Positions 24,177 to 32,746 are shown, numbered from the stretch's first letter. The stretch is DNA of 64,000 nt from Pseudotabrizicola formosa (GCF_002900965.1 NZ_PJOM01000001.1:496001-560000); one strand, 5' to 3'. The notes: a model not told the origin generated them from the letters alone. Translations and numbers: made by a program.

Positions 24177-26453
24177 ATGACCCGATTCGCCGCGCCCATT
24201 GCCGAACAGATCTGGGACATGAAATACCGGCTGAAAGCACAGGACGGCACGGCGATTGACGGATCGGTGGAGGATACCTGGCGTCGCATCGCCCGCGCCA
24301 TGGCGGCGGTGGAAAAAGACCCGGCGCATTGGGAGGCGAAGTTCTACCACGCGCTGGAGGATTTCAAATACCTGCCCGCAGGCCGGATCACCGCAGGGGC
24401 GGGCACCGGGCGGGCGGTCACGCTGTTCAACTGCTTTGTCATGGGCACCATTCCCGACAATATGGGCGGCATCTTCGACGGGCTGAAAGAGGCCGCGCTG
24501 ACCATGCAGCAGGGCGGCGGCATCGGCTATGATTTCAGCACCATCCGCCCGCGCGGGGCCGAGGTGAAGGGGGTGGCCGCCGATGCCTCTGGCCCCTTGT
24601 CCTTCATGGATGTCTGGGATGCGATGTGCCGCACCATCATGTCGGCGGGCAGCAGGCGTGGCGCGATGATGGCCACCATGCGCTGTGACCATCCGGATAT
24701 CGAGGCCTTCATCGAGGCCAAGAAAGACCCGGCCCGCCTGCGCATGTTCAACCTCAGCGTGCTGGTGACCGACCCGTTCATGGCGGCGGTCAAGGCCGAT
24801 GGCCCGTGGGAACTGGTGTTCGACGGCAAGGTGTACCGCACCCTGCAGGCGCGCGATCTGTGGAACAAGATCATGCGCAACACCTTTGATTTCGCAGAAC
24901 CCGGCGTGATCTTCATCGACCGCATCAACGCGATGAACAACCTGAGCTATTGCGAGACCATCGCCGCCACAAACCCCTGTGGTGAACAGCCTTTGCCGCC
25001 CTATGGTGCCTGCCTGCTGGGCAGCATCAACCTGGCCGCGCTGGTGACAAACGCCTTTGCCGCCAATGCCGCGCTGGACCTTTCGGCGCTGGATGATCTG
25101 GTCCGCACCGCCGTGCGGATGATGGACAATGTGGTCGATGCCAGCCGCTTCCCCCTGCCGCAGCAAGAGGCCGAGGCGCAGGCCAAGCGCCGCATCGGCC
25201 TTGGTGTCACCGGGCTTGCCGATGCGCTGCTGATGATCGGCGCGCGCTATGGCAGCGAAGAGGCCGCCGCGATCACGGAGCGGTGGATGCATGCGATTGC
25301 CCGGTCTTCTTACCTTGCCTCGGTGGATCTTGCGCGCGAGAAGGGGGCCTTTCCACTGTTCGATGCGGATAAATACCTCGCCTCCGGTGCCCTCGCTGAG
25401 ATGGACGCCGATGTGCGGGATGCAATCCGCCAGCACGGCATCCGCAACGCGCTGCTGACCTCGATCGCCCCCACCGGCACCATCAGCCTCTATGCGGGCA
25501 ATGTGTCGTCTGGCATCGAGCCGGTCTTCGCCTATGCCTATACCCGCAAGGTGCTGCAAAAGGATGGCTCGCGCACGGAAGAAGAGGTGGTGGATTATGC
25601 CGTCCGCCTGTGGCGCGAAAAGTTCGGGGATGCGCCGCTGCCCGACCATTTCGTCAACGCCCAGACGCTGCCGCCGCTGGATCATGTGCGGATGCAGGCC
25701 GCCGCGCAGAAATGGGTGGACAGCAGCATTTCGAAAACGATCAACTGCCCCGAGGACATCAGCTTCGACGATTTCCAGCAGGTCTATATGGCCGCCTGGG
25801 ACCAGGGCTGCAAAGGCTGCACCACCTATCGCCCGAATGATGTGACCGGATCGGTGCTGACCGTGTCGGAAACGTCGGACAAGACCCCGTCCGAGGCCCC
25901 CGCCGCGCAACAGGATGGCGAGGTGATCTACCTGTCCGAACCGCTCGACCGCCCCGCCGCGCTGGAAGGTGCGACCTACAAGCTGAAATGGCCGGGGTCG
26001 GAACACGCGCTGTACATTACCGTGAATGACATCATCATCTCAGGCCACCGCCGCCCGTTCGAGGTGTTCATCAACTCCAAGAACATGGAGCATTTCGCCT
26101 GGACGGTTGCGTTGACCCGCATGGTCTCGGCGGTGTTCCGGCGCGGCGGTGATATTTCCTTTGTGGTCGAAGAGTTGAAGGCCGTGTTCGACCCGCGCGG
26201 CGGGGCCTGGATGGAGGGCAAGTACATCCCGTCCATCCTTGCCGCGATCGGCGGGGTGATCGAACGCCACCTGATCGAGATCGGCTTCATCGAAGGCGAA
26301 GGCATGGGCCTGAAATCCGACCCGCAGGCCGAAGTCGTGGCCATCGGTGCGACCCCGCGCGGTAAAAGCTGCTCCAGCTGCGGCAGCTATGACATGCGCA
26401 TGGTTGAGGGCTGCATGACCTGTGCAAGCTGCGGCTATTCCAAATGCGGGTGA
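24177..26453 (+). CDS. nrdJ: Adenosylcobalamin-dependent ribonucleoside-diphosphate reductase NrdJ
   Basis: 758-residue class II ribonucleotide reductase, which makes deoxyribonucleotides with a B12-derived radical. Evidence: the N-terminal CTRFAAP-like start (MTRFAAPIAEQIWDMKY), NCFVMGTIPDNMGG with the redox Cys, QGGGIGYDFSTIRPRG, the catalytic loop NPCGEQPLPPYGACLLGSIN, and PTGTISLYAGNVSSGIEP. The C-terminal tail has a Zn-ribbon-like set of cysteines (SCSSCGSYDMR, CMTCASCGYSKCG) seen in this subgroup. The start is the ATG at 24177; the frame extends upstream without homology. I looked for a cobalamin riboswitch in the 128 bp upstream and did not recognise one. A terminator follows at 26583. 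Confidence 0.96.
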   Translation: MTRFAAPIAEQIWDMKYRLKAQDGTAIDGSVEDTWRRIARAMAAVEKDPAHWEAKFYHALEDFKYLPAGRITAGAGTGRAVTLFNCFVMGTIPDNMGGIFDGLKEAALTMQQGGGIGYDFSTIRPRGAEVKGVAADASGPLSFMDVWDAMCRTIMSAGSRRGAMMATMRCDHPDIEAFIEAKKDPARLRMFNLSVLVTDPFMAAVKADGPWELVFDGKVYRTLQARDLWNKIMRNTFDFAEPGVIFIDRINAMNNLSYCETIAATNPCGEQPLPPYGACLLGSINLAALVTNAFAANAALDLSALDDLVRTAVRMMDNVVDASRFPLPQQEAEAQAKRRIGLGVTGLADALLMIGARYGSEEAAAITERWMHAIARSSYLASVDLAREKGAFPLFDADKYLASGALAEMDADVRDAIRQHGIRNALLTSIAPTGTISLYAGNVSSGIEPVFAYAYTRKVLQKDGSRTEEEVVDYAVRLWREKFGDAPLPDHFVNAQTLPPLDHVRMQAAAQKWVDSSISKTINCPEDISFDDFQQVYMAAWDQGCKGCTTYRPNDVTGSVLTVSETSDKTPSEAPAAQQDGEVIYLSEPLDRPAALEGATYKLKWPGSEHALYITVNDIIISGHRRPFEVFINSKNMEHFAWTVALTRMVSAVFRRGGDISFVVEELKAVFDPRGGAWMEGKYIPSILAAIGGVIERHLIEIGFIEGEGMGLKSDPQAEVVAIGATPRGKSCSSCGSYDMRMVEGCMTCASCGYSKCG

Positions 26454-26808
26454 AATGAAAAGGGGCGGCATGCTGCTTGTAGAACCAACCATAAGAGAGC
26501 CACTTTGACGGTTTTGTTTGCCACTCGCCAAGCATAAGTTTGCCACGATTGGCTAAGCCATTGAAATATCTAAATTCCCAAAGTGCCGTCCCAAGAGGGG
26601 CGGCACCTTTGTTTTGGGCCGCATTCAGGGCCCCCTGGCTTGACGAAAGCAGGGTTTAGCCGCCTATTTCAGACCATGACGCTGACGGACCACCCCACCT
26701 GACGACCGGCCGCCTGAGGGAAAACCTCACAAGCCATCGCGCCACAGCCATCGAAACAGACCGCCATGACACTGGTCGAGCCCCGCTCGCACTGGAAGGA
26801 GAAGTATT
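26454..26808. other. 355-bp spacer between nrdJ and the accessory island
   Basis: No gene is supported here. It contains the nrdJ terminator (26583-26606) and then about 190 bp leading to the GTG start of the AAA+ gene, with AAGGAGA just upstream of it. Apparent GC drops here relative to nrdJ, marking the probable left border of the island. No direct-repeat attachment site was recognised. Confidence 0.5.
26583..26615 (+). terminator. Intrinsic terminator after nrdJ
   Basis: Stem GTGCCGTCCC/GGGGCGGCAC (10 bp with one G-T pair, 26583-26606) with an AAGA loop, followed by CTTTGTTTT. It lies 130 bases after the nrdJ stop. Confidence 0.75.
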
Positions 26809-27924
26809 GTGAAAAGACTGAAAGTGATCCAGCTTAATGAGCAGAAGGATATCGGAGACCCCGAGAAGGTCCGCCGCCGATTGCGAGATTTTCTGTTCGA
26901 CTGTCGCATCGACAAGCTGGCTCGCGCTGCCCATGGAAAGCGTTTCTCCGAAGTCTCGACGGTTGCAAATGGCGACGAAATCGCGCGTCTGGAACACGAA
27001 GCCCTTCTCAAAAGAGTTGATGAAGAACGGATCCGTGCGCGTGTCGAAAAACTGTTCTCTCGCCACGCAGCTGCGTCCGGAACTTCGCACTTGAGCAAAG
27101 CCGAGATCGCGAGGCTTCAGGCTGCATGGGGAGACATCCCTGTTGCCGTGGCTAAGAGCGAAGCTTGGGCCGATGAAGTTGCCGCCAAGCTCCACCAAGA
27201 GTCCCCGTGGCTGGCTTCCGCGACCGAGGTTCTCTGGCATTCACTGCGCAGATCTGCACGTCTGGGGGCGCCTATCAAGATTTCCCCACTTATCATCAAC
27301 GGCCCACCTGGCGTCGGCAAAACCCGCCTTGCAAAACGTTTTGCTGAGCTCGTTTCCGTTCCTTCTGTCGCTCTCGGCGCGTCCACTGGAAGCCTTGGTT
27401 TCAGCATTGTCGGCCTTGAGCGTGGTTGGGGTTCAGCCCAACCCGGACGTCCTGTTGAGATGATCTTAGAAGGCCGCATCGCAAACGGCATCGTTGTCGT
27501 CGACGAAATCTGCAAAGCAAAGTCAGCGGAAACGAAAAAGGGCACGGCCTTTTCGTTCTACGATGCGCTTCTGTCCCTCTTGGAGCCCGAGTCTGCGCGG
27601 CGCTGGGAATGCCCGTTCTTCCGCGTCTCGTTCGACATGTCGTACTTGTCTTGAATTTTCACATCGAACAATGTCGACCTAGTGCAGCCGACGGTCAAAA
27701 GCCGTTGCACCGTTGTGAACGTCCGCGCGTTGAAAACCTTCGAGCTCCAAGACTTCGCGATCCGTCGCGGTCGCGAGATGTCCCTGTCCGATCCTTCGAT
27801 CGAGGCGATCATCGTCGCTCTCATGCACGCAAATGACCGATTGGAGCGACGCCTCAGTTTGCGGGACGTCTCGAGGATGCTGGCGCGGGCCCAAGATCTC
27901 GAAAGCAAACCCATTTTTCAGTGA
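26809..27924 (+). pseudogene. Lon-like AAA+ ATPase interrupted by an in-frame TGA
   Basis: The frame codes for a 371-codon AAA+ protein without a protease domain. Residues 1-110 are an uncharacterised helical region. Walker A is GPPGVGKT at 165-172, Walker B is GIVVVDEICKA near 230, the sensor-1 strand is IFTSNN, and the arginine-finger region (VKSRCTVV) and a helical lid (LERRLSLRDVSRMLARAQDL) follow. Codon 282 is TGA (27652-27654), exactly where the family usually has Trp (S-W-[IV]-x-T-[SA]-N). Sequence before and after is in one frame and well conserved in style. A single G-to-A change from TGG explains this. It may be a recent nonsense mutation, a sequencing error, or readthrough. GTG start with AAGGAGA upstream. 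A 281-residue truncated product would lack sensor 1 and the lid. Confidence 0.8.
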
Positions 27925-27935
27925 CGGAGGCCATT

Positions 27936-28472
27936 ATGAATACGAAGCTCTACAGGGATCCGCGTCGACCTTTCCTTGAACGTGCCGAAATTCTTAAGGA
28001 ACGCTTGGGGCGACCAAGAGGCGAGGATGACCTTCTTGCAGCACTTGACGCCGATCGAGCTATGACCGGCATGTTTCACCAATTTCAGCGGGAAATGGCT
28101 CTCACATGGCTGCAGACCCATCGCCCAGACTGGCACGAACAACTCGAAGAATTTCTTGCCCATGTTGAGGACCTCATTTCGATTTCGCCTACCGAAGAGC
28201 TTCTCCGGGATGCGCCAGTCCTAGCAAAGTGGTGCGCCGTGCATTTCGGGGGATACCCTCACTTGTTTGGGCAAGTCGCTGGGCATCCACGACTGGGAGA
28301 CCAGCGCTATATCGCGACGTCGCCCTATTTTCAGATTGATCCGTCTGGGACATGGGCACGGACTTGGAGCCGGTTTTACGTGCTTGGCGCTTACGACGAG
28401 AGCACGGTTCAGCGCGCGAAAGGGCGCAGAGCGATTGAAGAAGGCGTCGAATTGATCAGGTTGCCTGTTTGA
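27936..28472 (+). CDS. Hypothetical protein (intact member of a duplicated pair)
   Basis: 178-residue protein I do not recognise. The N-terminal half is helical and charged (PRRPFLERAEILKERLGRP, FHQFQREMALTWLQTHRPDW). The C-terminal half reads as a compact domain: GHPRLGDQRYIATSPYFQID, TWARTWSRFYVLGAYDES and RRAIEEGVELIRLPV. The ATG at 27936 has a good Shine-Dalgarno (GGAGG at 27926-27930) and begins 12 bases after the AAA+ gene, so they form an operon. A GTG at 27921 overlapping the AAA+ stop is the alternative start. A frameshifted partial copy of the C-terminal 120 residues lies at 29090-29448. Confidence 0.75.
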   Translation: MNTKLYRDPRRPFLERAEILKERLGRPRGEDDLLAALDADRAMTGMFHQFQREMALTWLQTHRPDWHEQLEEFLAHVEDLISISPTEELLRDAPVLAKWCAVHFGGYPHLFGQVAGHPRLGDQRYIATSPYFQIDPSGTWARTWSRFYVLGAYDESTVQRAKGRRAIEEGVELIRLPV

Positions 28473-28541
28473 CCTACCTTGCCCCATTTTCGCCGCGTCT
28501 CATTTCGCTGCGTTTGCGCTTCATTCAGTAGGAGCGGTCCA

Positions 28542-29093
28542 ATGAACTGGTATACAGCCGACCTACACCTGAACCATGATGCGGTGATCCGCTTCTGTAA
28601 GCGTCCGTTTGGCAGTGTCACTGCAATGGATAACCAGATTTGCAAGGCTATCGCCTCGCTGGTAGCTGTGGACGATGACCTATGGATCTTGGGTGATTTC
28701 GCTTTTGCGCGCTTGGAGGATCGACCCAAGATCGCTGCACGATTTTCCGCATTGCCCGGACGAAAGCATCTGATTGTTGGCAATCATGATAGGCCATGGG
28801 TGCGCGAACTAGCCTGGACTAGCCGACATGACATCGCAGTTGTTCGCGATGACGACACCAATTTCGTGCTCTGTCATTATCCAATGATGACGTGGCCTAT
28901 GGCCCGGTATGGGTCGATTCAACTCTTTGGACACGTGCATAACAACTGGCTCGGCAGCCGAAATGCAATCAATGTCGGTGTAGATGTCTGGAATTTCCCT
29001 CCCACAAATCGGCTAGACATCCTACGCCGCGCGACAGCTCAGCCCCTAAATGCCCATTGGAATGATGTTGAACCAGGCTCCTATCTCGAATGA
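28542..29093 (+). CDS. Metallophosphoesterase family protein
   Basis: 183-residue calcineurin-like phosphoesterase. The metal-binding motifs appear in order: DLHLNHD (D-x-H) at residues 6-12, GDFAF near 50, GNHDR near 80, CHYPMMTW near 110 and FGHVHNN (GHxH) near 130. All di-metal ligands are present, so it should be catalytically competent; the substrate is not predictable. GGAG precedes the ATG at 28542. It lies between the intact and broken copies of the duplicated hypothetical gene and is in the same orientation as the AAA+ gene, suggesting a functional module. The downstream pseudogene start overlaps its stop. Confidence 0.9.
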   Translation: MNWYTADLHLNHDAVIRFCKRPFGSVTAMDNQICKAIASLVAVDDDLWILGDFAFARLEDRPKIAARFSALPGRKHLIVGNHDRPWVRELAWTSRHDIAVVRDDDTNFVLCHYPMMTWPMARYGSIQLFGHVHNNWLGSRNAINVGVDVWNFPPTNRLDILRRATAQPLNAHWNDVEPGSYLE

Positions 29094-29448
29094 CTGATGT
29101 GCCCTGGAAGCGCAAACAGGTTGCCGAGTTCTTACGTCATGTAGATGACCTCAGTTTTGTTCCGACAACCGAAGAGCCTCTCAGGGGGCACCGGCTCTGG
29201 CAAAGTGGTGTGCTGTTCACATCGCGGGATCCCCGCATTTGCTTGGGCACGTCGCTGGGCATCCGCGTCTTGGAGATCGGCGCATGATCGCGACGTCGCC
29301 TTACTTTCAGATTGATCAGGCAGGCGCTTGGGCCAGGACTTGGAGCCGGTACTACGTGCTGGGGGCATACGACGAGAGCACGATGGGGCGCGCGAAGGGG
29401 TGCAGGGCGATCGCAGAGGGGGTTGAGCTGATCAGGTTGGCTGGTTGA
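29090..29448 (+). pseudogene. Frameshifted partial copy of the 27936 gene
   Basis: The first 30 residues (KRKQVAEFLRHVDDLSFVPT) match EQLEEFLAHVEDLISISPT of the intact gene, and the second part, one frame over, reads GHVAGHPRLGDRRMIATSPY, WARTWSRYYVLGAYDES and IAEGVELIRLAG. Aligning the DNA of both copies (28197-28277 with 29172-29251) shows a single base missing in the G-rich run near 29182-29190. The copy also lacks the first 65 residues or so. It is therefore a truncated tandem duplicate disabled by a 1-nt deletion. Confidence 0.85.
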
Positions 29449-29561
29449 TCTACTCATTTTTGAGATAGGGTAGCGAAAAAACATCAGGACAGGTTAGCAG
29501 GATATACTTAAGTTGATGCGACCGCCTTTTCGATGGCGTGAGTGCTGTTGCGGAATGAAAG

Positions 29562-30596
29562 ATGATCGAGCGTATTCAACTTCTGAGAAACATTGGCCAG
29601 TTTGACAATGTTAGCCCACCGCCGCAGACGGCCCTGACTCCGTTCTCCTTGATATATGGGGAAAACGGTCGTGGTAAGACAACTCTCGCCGCTATTCTGC
29701 GCTCTCTTGCTACGAACAATGTCATTTTACTGACTGATCGGCGCAGGCTTGGCGCGCAGCATCCGCCACATGTGGTTATCGGTCATACGGGTGGGCAATG
29801 CGTCTTTCAGAATGGCGCTTGGACACAGCCGCGGCCGCAAGTTGCCGTCTTCGATGACGCCTTTGTCTCAGCGAATGTCTGCTCCGGTATCGAGCTACAG
29901 ACGTCACATCGCCAAAATCTTCATGAGCTAATCCTGGGCGCCCAGGGTGTCGCGCTGAACAATACGCTTCAAGGCCATGTCACAAGCATCGAAGAACACA
30001 ATACCAGGCTCCGCGAGTTGGCCGACGCAATACCTGCGAGTGCTCGAGGCCCATACAAGGTCGATATCTATTGTAGTCTTGAGCAAGACCCGGACATCGA
30101 CGCGAAGATTCAGGACGCAGAGCGCAGATTGGCTGCCGCACGCTCCGCCGACGCGATACGCCAGAGACCGGGTTTTCAGGAATTAGGACTGCCAGATTTT
30201 GATCTTGATGCGATAGACGCAGTATTGGATCGCAGTTTGGCCGAGCTTGAAGCCGCTGCCGCCAACCGAGTTCGCGCCCACATTGCGAAGCTCGGGCGTG
30301 GCGGCGAGCCCTGGGTCTCGGACGGCATGACCCGCATCGAACCGGTCTCAAATAGGCATGACGGTGAGATCTGTCCGTTCTGTGCTCAGGACCTCGGCGG
30401 CTCTGGGCTGATCGGTCACTACTGCGCCTACTTCAGCGAAGCCTATGAAGACCTTAAGCTTGCAATCACGCAGACCGGAATTGCGATACGCGATACGCAT
30501 GCCGGGGACATTCCGTCTGCCTTCGAGCGCGACATTCGAACCGCTGTTCAGGCTCACGAATTTTGGAAGGACTTTGACGTTGCCCCCTGCACCTAA
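29562..30596 (+). pseudogene. RloC/PrrC-like (AAA_13) ATPase, truncated by an IS element
   Basis: The N-terminal 340 residues are from a large ABC/SMC-like ATPase. There is a P-loop IYGENGRGKTTLAAIL at about 32-47, the QVAVFDDAFVSANVCSG strand, a coiled-coil-prone region (about 145-240) and CPFC at 271-274, as in zinc-hook or anticodon-nuclease ATPases of the RloC/PrrC group. Those proteins are normally 700 or more residues and end with the ABC signature and Walker B. Here the frame runs into the IS3 element at about residue 339 and stops after four IS-encoded residues. RloC and PrrC are phage-exclusion tRNA nucleases in other bacteria; this remnant lacks any nuclease part. ATG at 29562. Confidence 0.7.
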
Positions 30597-30638
30597 TCCA
30601 GTTTGAGATAGACTCTGGCCTAACCGAGAGGACCAGAG

Positions 30639-30905
30639 ATGAAGCGCAGCAGGTTCACCGAAGACCAGATCATCGGCATTTTGAAAGAGCATGAGGCCGG
30701 GATTTCCGTCGCCGATCTGTGCCGCAAGCACGGCGTCAGCGATGCGACGGTCTACAAGTGGAAAGCCAAGTATGGCGGGATGGATGTCAGCGAGGCGAAG
30801 CGGCTGAAGGGTCTCGAGGACGAGAACGCGCGTCTGAAGCGGTTGCTGGCAGATGCGATGCTCGACAATGCCGCGTTGAAGGATCTCCTGGGAAAAAAGT
30901 GGTGA
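30639..30905 (+). CDS. IS3-family transposase OrfA
   Basis: 88-residue DNA-binding protein with an N-terminal helix-turn-helix ([18 protein letters not shown] and [20 protein letters not shown]) and a leucine-zipper-like C-terminus ([20 protein letters not shown]). This is the IS407/IS476 style of OrfA. The frame ends just after the slippery heptamer at 30893-30899, which allows production of an OrfAB fusion. Confidence 0.93.
   Translation: MKRSRFTEDQIIGILKEHEAGISVADLCRKHGVSDATVYKWKAKYGGMDVSEAKRLKGLEDENARLKRLLADAMLDNAALKDLLGKKW
30893..30899 (+). other. Programmed -1 frameshift site in the IS3 transposase
   Basis: The heptamer A AAA AAG is in the correct phase relative to OrfA (A, AAA, AAG codon boundaries), two codons before the OrfA stop. 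It shifts ribosomes into the OrfB frame. This is the standard OrfAB fusion mechanism in the IS3 family. Confidence 0.85.
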
Positions 30906-31867
30906 CGCCCGCCGCGAAGCGGCAAGCGGTCGCGCATCTGGTGGCAGGTCACGGGATGAGCGAACGGCGGGCGTGCCGGGTGATCGGCTGTTGTCGGATG
31001 ACCATGCGATACGAGGCTATCCGGCAGGACGATCCTGTGCTGCGCGAGCGGCTGAAAGAACTGGCCAAGGTCCGGCGCCGGTTCGGTTACCCACTGGCCG
31101 GTAGGCGATTGCTTGCAATCGCCGTAAGGCGGCGGCTGCATGTGTTCCTGCGGCGCGAAGGCCATGAGGTCAATCACAAGCGCCTGTTCCGCATCTACCG
31201 CGAAGAGCAGTTGCATGTGCGCCGCCGGGGTGGGCGCAAGCGGGCCATGGGCACACGTGCCCCGCTGGTGCTGCCATTGATGCCGAACCAACGTTGGTCG
31301 CTGGATTTTGTGTCGGATCAGCTGACGGATGGCCGCCGGTTCAGGATCCTGACCGTGGTCGATGATTGCACCCGCGAATGCCTCGCGCTGATCGCGGACA
31401 CCTCACTTTCGGGCGCAAGGGTGGCGCGGGAACTTGCGACGCTGTTCGACGCCCGCGGCAAGCCCCAAACGATTGTCAGCGATAACGGAACGGAGTTCAC
31501 CTCGAACGCGATCCTGAAGTTCGTGGATGATCGCAAAATTGACTGGCACTATATCGCGCTAGGAAAGCCGACCCAGAATGCCTTCATCGAAAGCTTCAAC
31601 GGCCGTCTGCGAGATGAGCTATTGAACGAGACCCTGTTCCCATCTCTGCACCATGCCCGCGTCACGCTTGCCGCCTGGCGCACCGACTACAACACCGAAC
31701 GGCCCCACTCCCGCCTCGGCTGGCAGACCCCAGCCGAATTTGCCCGAACCTTCGCCCCGCAACGGGGCCTGACGCTGCGTAACCCGCAAAGCTCCGCGCC
31801 AGCCCCCGTTGCCCAACCCGCCCAAATGGGCAAAACTCAAACCCGGAGTCTCGCTCACCATGGATAA
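30899..31867 (+). CDS. IS3-family transposase OrfB (DDE integrase domain)
   Basis: About 322 residues produced by -1 frameshifting from OrfA. After an HTH_21-like region comes the rve core with the DDE triad: [16 protein letters not shown] and [13 protein letters not shown]. It appears catalytically complete. An oddity is a 13-residue in-frame insertion ([13 protein letters not shown]) between FGY and RRLHV, where related transposases read FGYRRLHV; it is encoded by a 20-bp palindrome-containing insert at about 31091-31129. The tail (after [10 protein letters not shown]) is a Pro/Ala-rich stretch that ends near the right inverted repeat. Confidence 0.92.
   Translation: MVTPAAKRQAVAHLVAGHGMSERRACRVIGCCRMTMRYEAIRQDDPVLRERLKELAKVRRRFGYPLAGRRLLAIAVRRRLHVFLRREGHEVNHKRLFRIYREEQLHVRRRGGRKRAMGTRAPLVLPLMPNQRWSLDFVSDQLTDGRRFRILTVVDDCTRECLALIADTSLSGARVARELATLFDARGKPQTIVSDNGTEFTSNAILKFVDDRKIDWHYIALGKPTQNAFIESFNGRLRDELLNETLFPSLHHARVTLAAWRTDYNTERPHSRLGWQTPAEFARTFAPQRGLTLRNPQSSAPAPVAQPAQMGKTQTRSLAHHG
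31104..31123. repeat. 20-bp palindrome inside an in-frame insert of OrfB
   Basis: GGCGATTGC TT GCAATCGCC is a perfect 9-bp stem with a 2-nt loop. It lies within a segment of about 39 bp (31091-31129) absent from the usual transposase reading, and the insertion preserves frame. Confidence 0.7.
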
Positions 31868-31887
31868 AAGTCGGGGGCAACGTCAAC

Positions 31888-32178
31888 ATGTCTGCGGCAA
31901 ACCTGAATTTCCTTGCAAAACTGACTGACGTTGCGGGCAAGCCATACGTGCAAGAGCACTTCATGGAGAACAGCAAGGGTGCCAAAATTCGGATCTTTTC
32001 CTCCGAAGACATTGCCGCCTTCCTGCGTGACCACATCTCGTTGAAGGACTACGCAAAGTCCTTGATGTTCTCTTCAAAGGTGATGCGCATGAAGCTGGAG
32101 GGCCGCGGCATCAAACCGATCACCGAAGAATACGGCCTTGGCCGACTTTACTATCGCAAGGCAGACTTGGCCGCCTGA
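31888..32178 (+). pseudogene. C-terminal remnant of a gene cut by the IS element
   Basis: 96 codons begin 2-8 bases after the IS right end, depending on how the end is drawn, with no Shine-Dalgarno. The C-terminal part (IAAFLRDHISLKDYAKSLMF, ITEEYGLGRLYYRKADLAA) has the look of a helix-turn-helix DNA-binding tail such as those at the end of TniQ-like proteins; this is a weak impression only. If the IS is removed with one ACGT repeat, this frame joins the truncated ATPase at 29562 in phase, giving 437 codons. If the longer IS ends are correct, the frames do not join. A terminator follows at 32239. Confidence 0.5.
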
Positions 32179-32238
32179 CAGGCCTGCTACCCGAGACGGT
32201 CCGGCACATCGTCAAAAACATCCAACAATCCACATGAA

Positions 32239-32262
32239 AGCCGCCCTTCGGGGCGGCTTTTT
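32239..32262 (+). terminator. Intrinsic terminator at the right side of the island
   Basis: Stem AGCCGCCC/GGGCGGCT with the stable TTCG loop (32239-32258), followed by TTTT. It lies 60 bases after the gene remnant. Confidence 0.85.
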
Positions 32263-32485
32263 CGTTGGAGACGGGTCATCTTGGATGTCATCGTAAGTAT
32301 TTTGATGGTAAAGTTATGCTGGGCATAGTGGCAATGTAAACCGCGTTGGTTGACAAGGTTATACAATAAAATCAATGACTTAGGTTTTTGAGTGGCGCTC
32401 TTATGGTATGTTTCTACAGCTGCCGCCCCGCAATCGCGCTGTCTGCTTCTGCATAAAGTCGACGGCCTGACTTCAGATCGCACTT

Positions 32486-32746
32486 TTAGCGCTGGCGTTG
32501 ACGATCCTTGTTCAGGATGAGGCCAGCTTTGCCCAGTATCAGGATCACTATGCCGCCGACCCAGCCTGCAATGAGCGAGTTGACCGCTATTGCAGTACCC
32601 ATCAACGCCAGCCCCATATTGCCTACCAAGAAAGTAAAAGCGATGGCACATGCTACTGGGAAGACAAGAAGCAGTTGCATGAAGAATGGCAGCTTGCGAA
32701 ATCGCACCCACAAACCCTTCACATAAGGCTTGCACTTCTGAAGCAT
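32486..32746 (-). CDS. Small membrane protein, unknown
   Basis: 86-residue protein with a basic N-terminus (KCKPYVKGLWVRFRKLPF), two or three hydrophobic segments (about 23-45 and 50-75) and a charged C-terminus (NKDRQRQR). The inside-positive pattern and clear helices suggest a real inner-membrane protein, but no family is recognised. Composition is lower in GC than housekeeping neighbours. It lies in the island-ychF spacer with no partner gene. Confidence 0.55.
   Translation of the reverse strand: MLQKCKPYVKGLWVRFRKLPFFMQLLLVFPVACAIAFTFLVGNMGLALMGTAIAVNSLIAGWVGGIVILILGKAGLILNKDRQRQR

Larger units (their letters stand above)
30575..31885 (+). mobile_element. IS3-family insertion sequence, IS407-like
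   Basis: An intact-looking element of about 1.3 kb with two overlapping transposase frames and a -1 slippery site. The ends TTGACGTTGCCCCC (left) and GGGGGCAACGTCAA (right) are perfect inverted repeats, with weaker matching further in (ATCCA near both ends). If the IRs begin TGACGTTG the element is 30575-31885 and has no target duplication. If they begin TGCCCCC it is 30581-31879 and is flanked by a 4-bp duplication ACGT. IS407-group elements usually make 4-bp duplications, but ACGT is itself palindromic, so the two readings cannot be separated without other copies. Confidence 0.85.

Noticed and set aside
24024-26006. 660-codon open frame antisense to nrdJ
   Set aside because: Low-complexity HRG-rich translation without a family signal; nrdJ on the other strand has all catalytic motifs.
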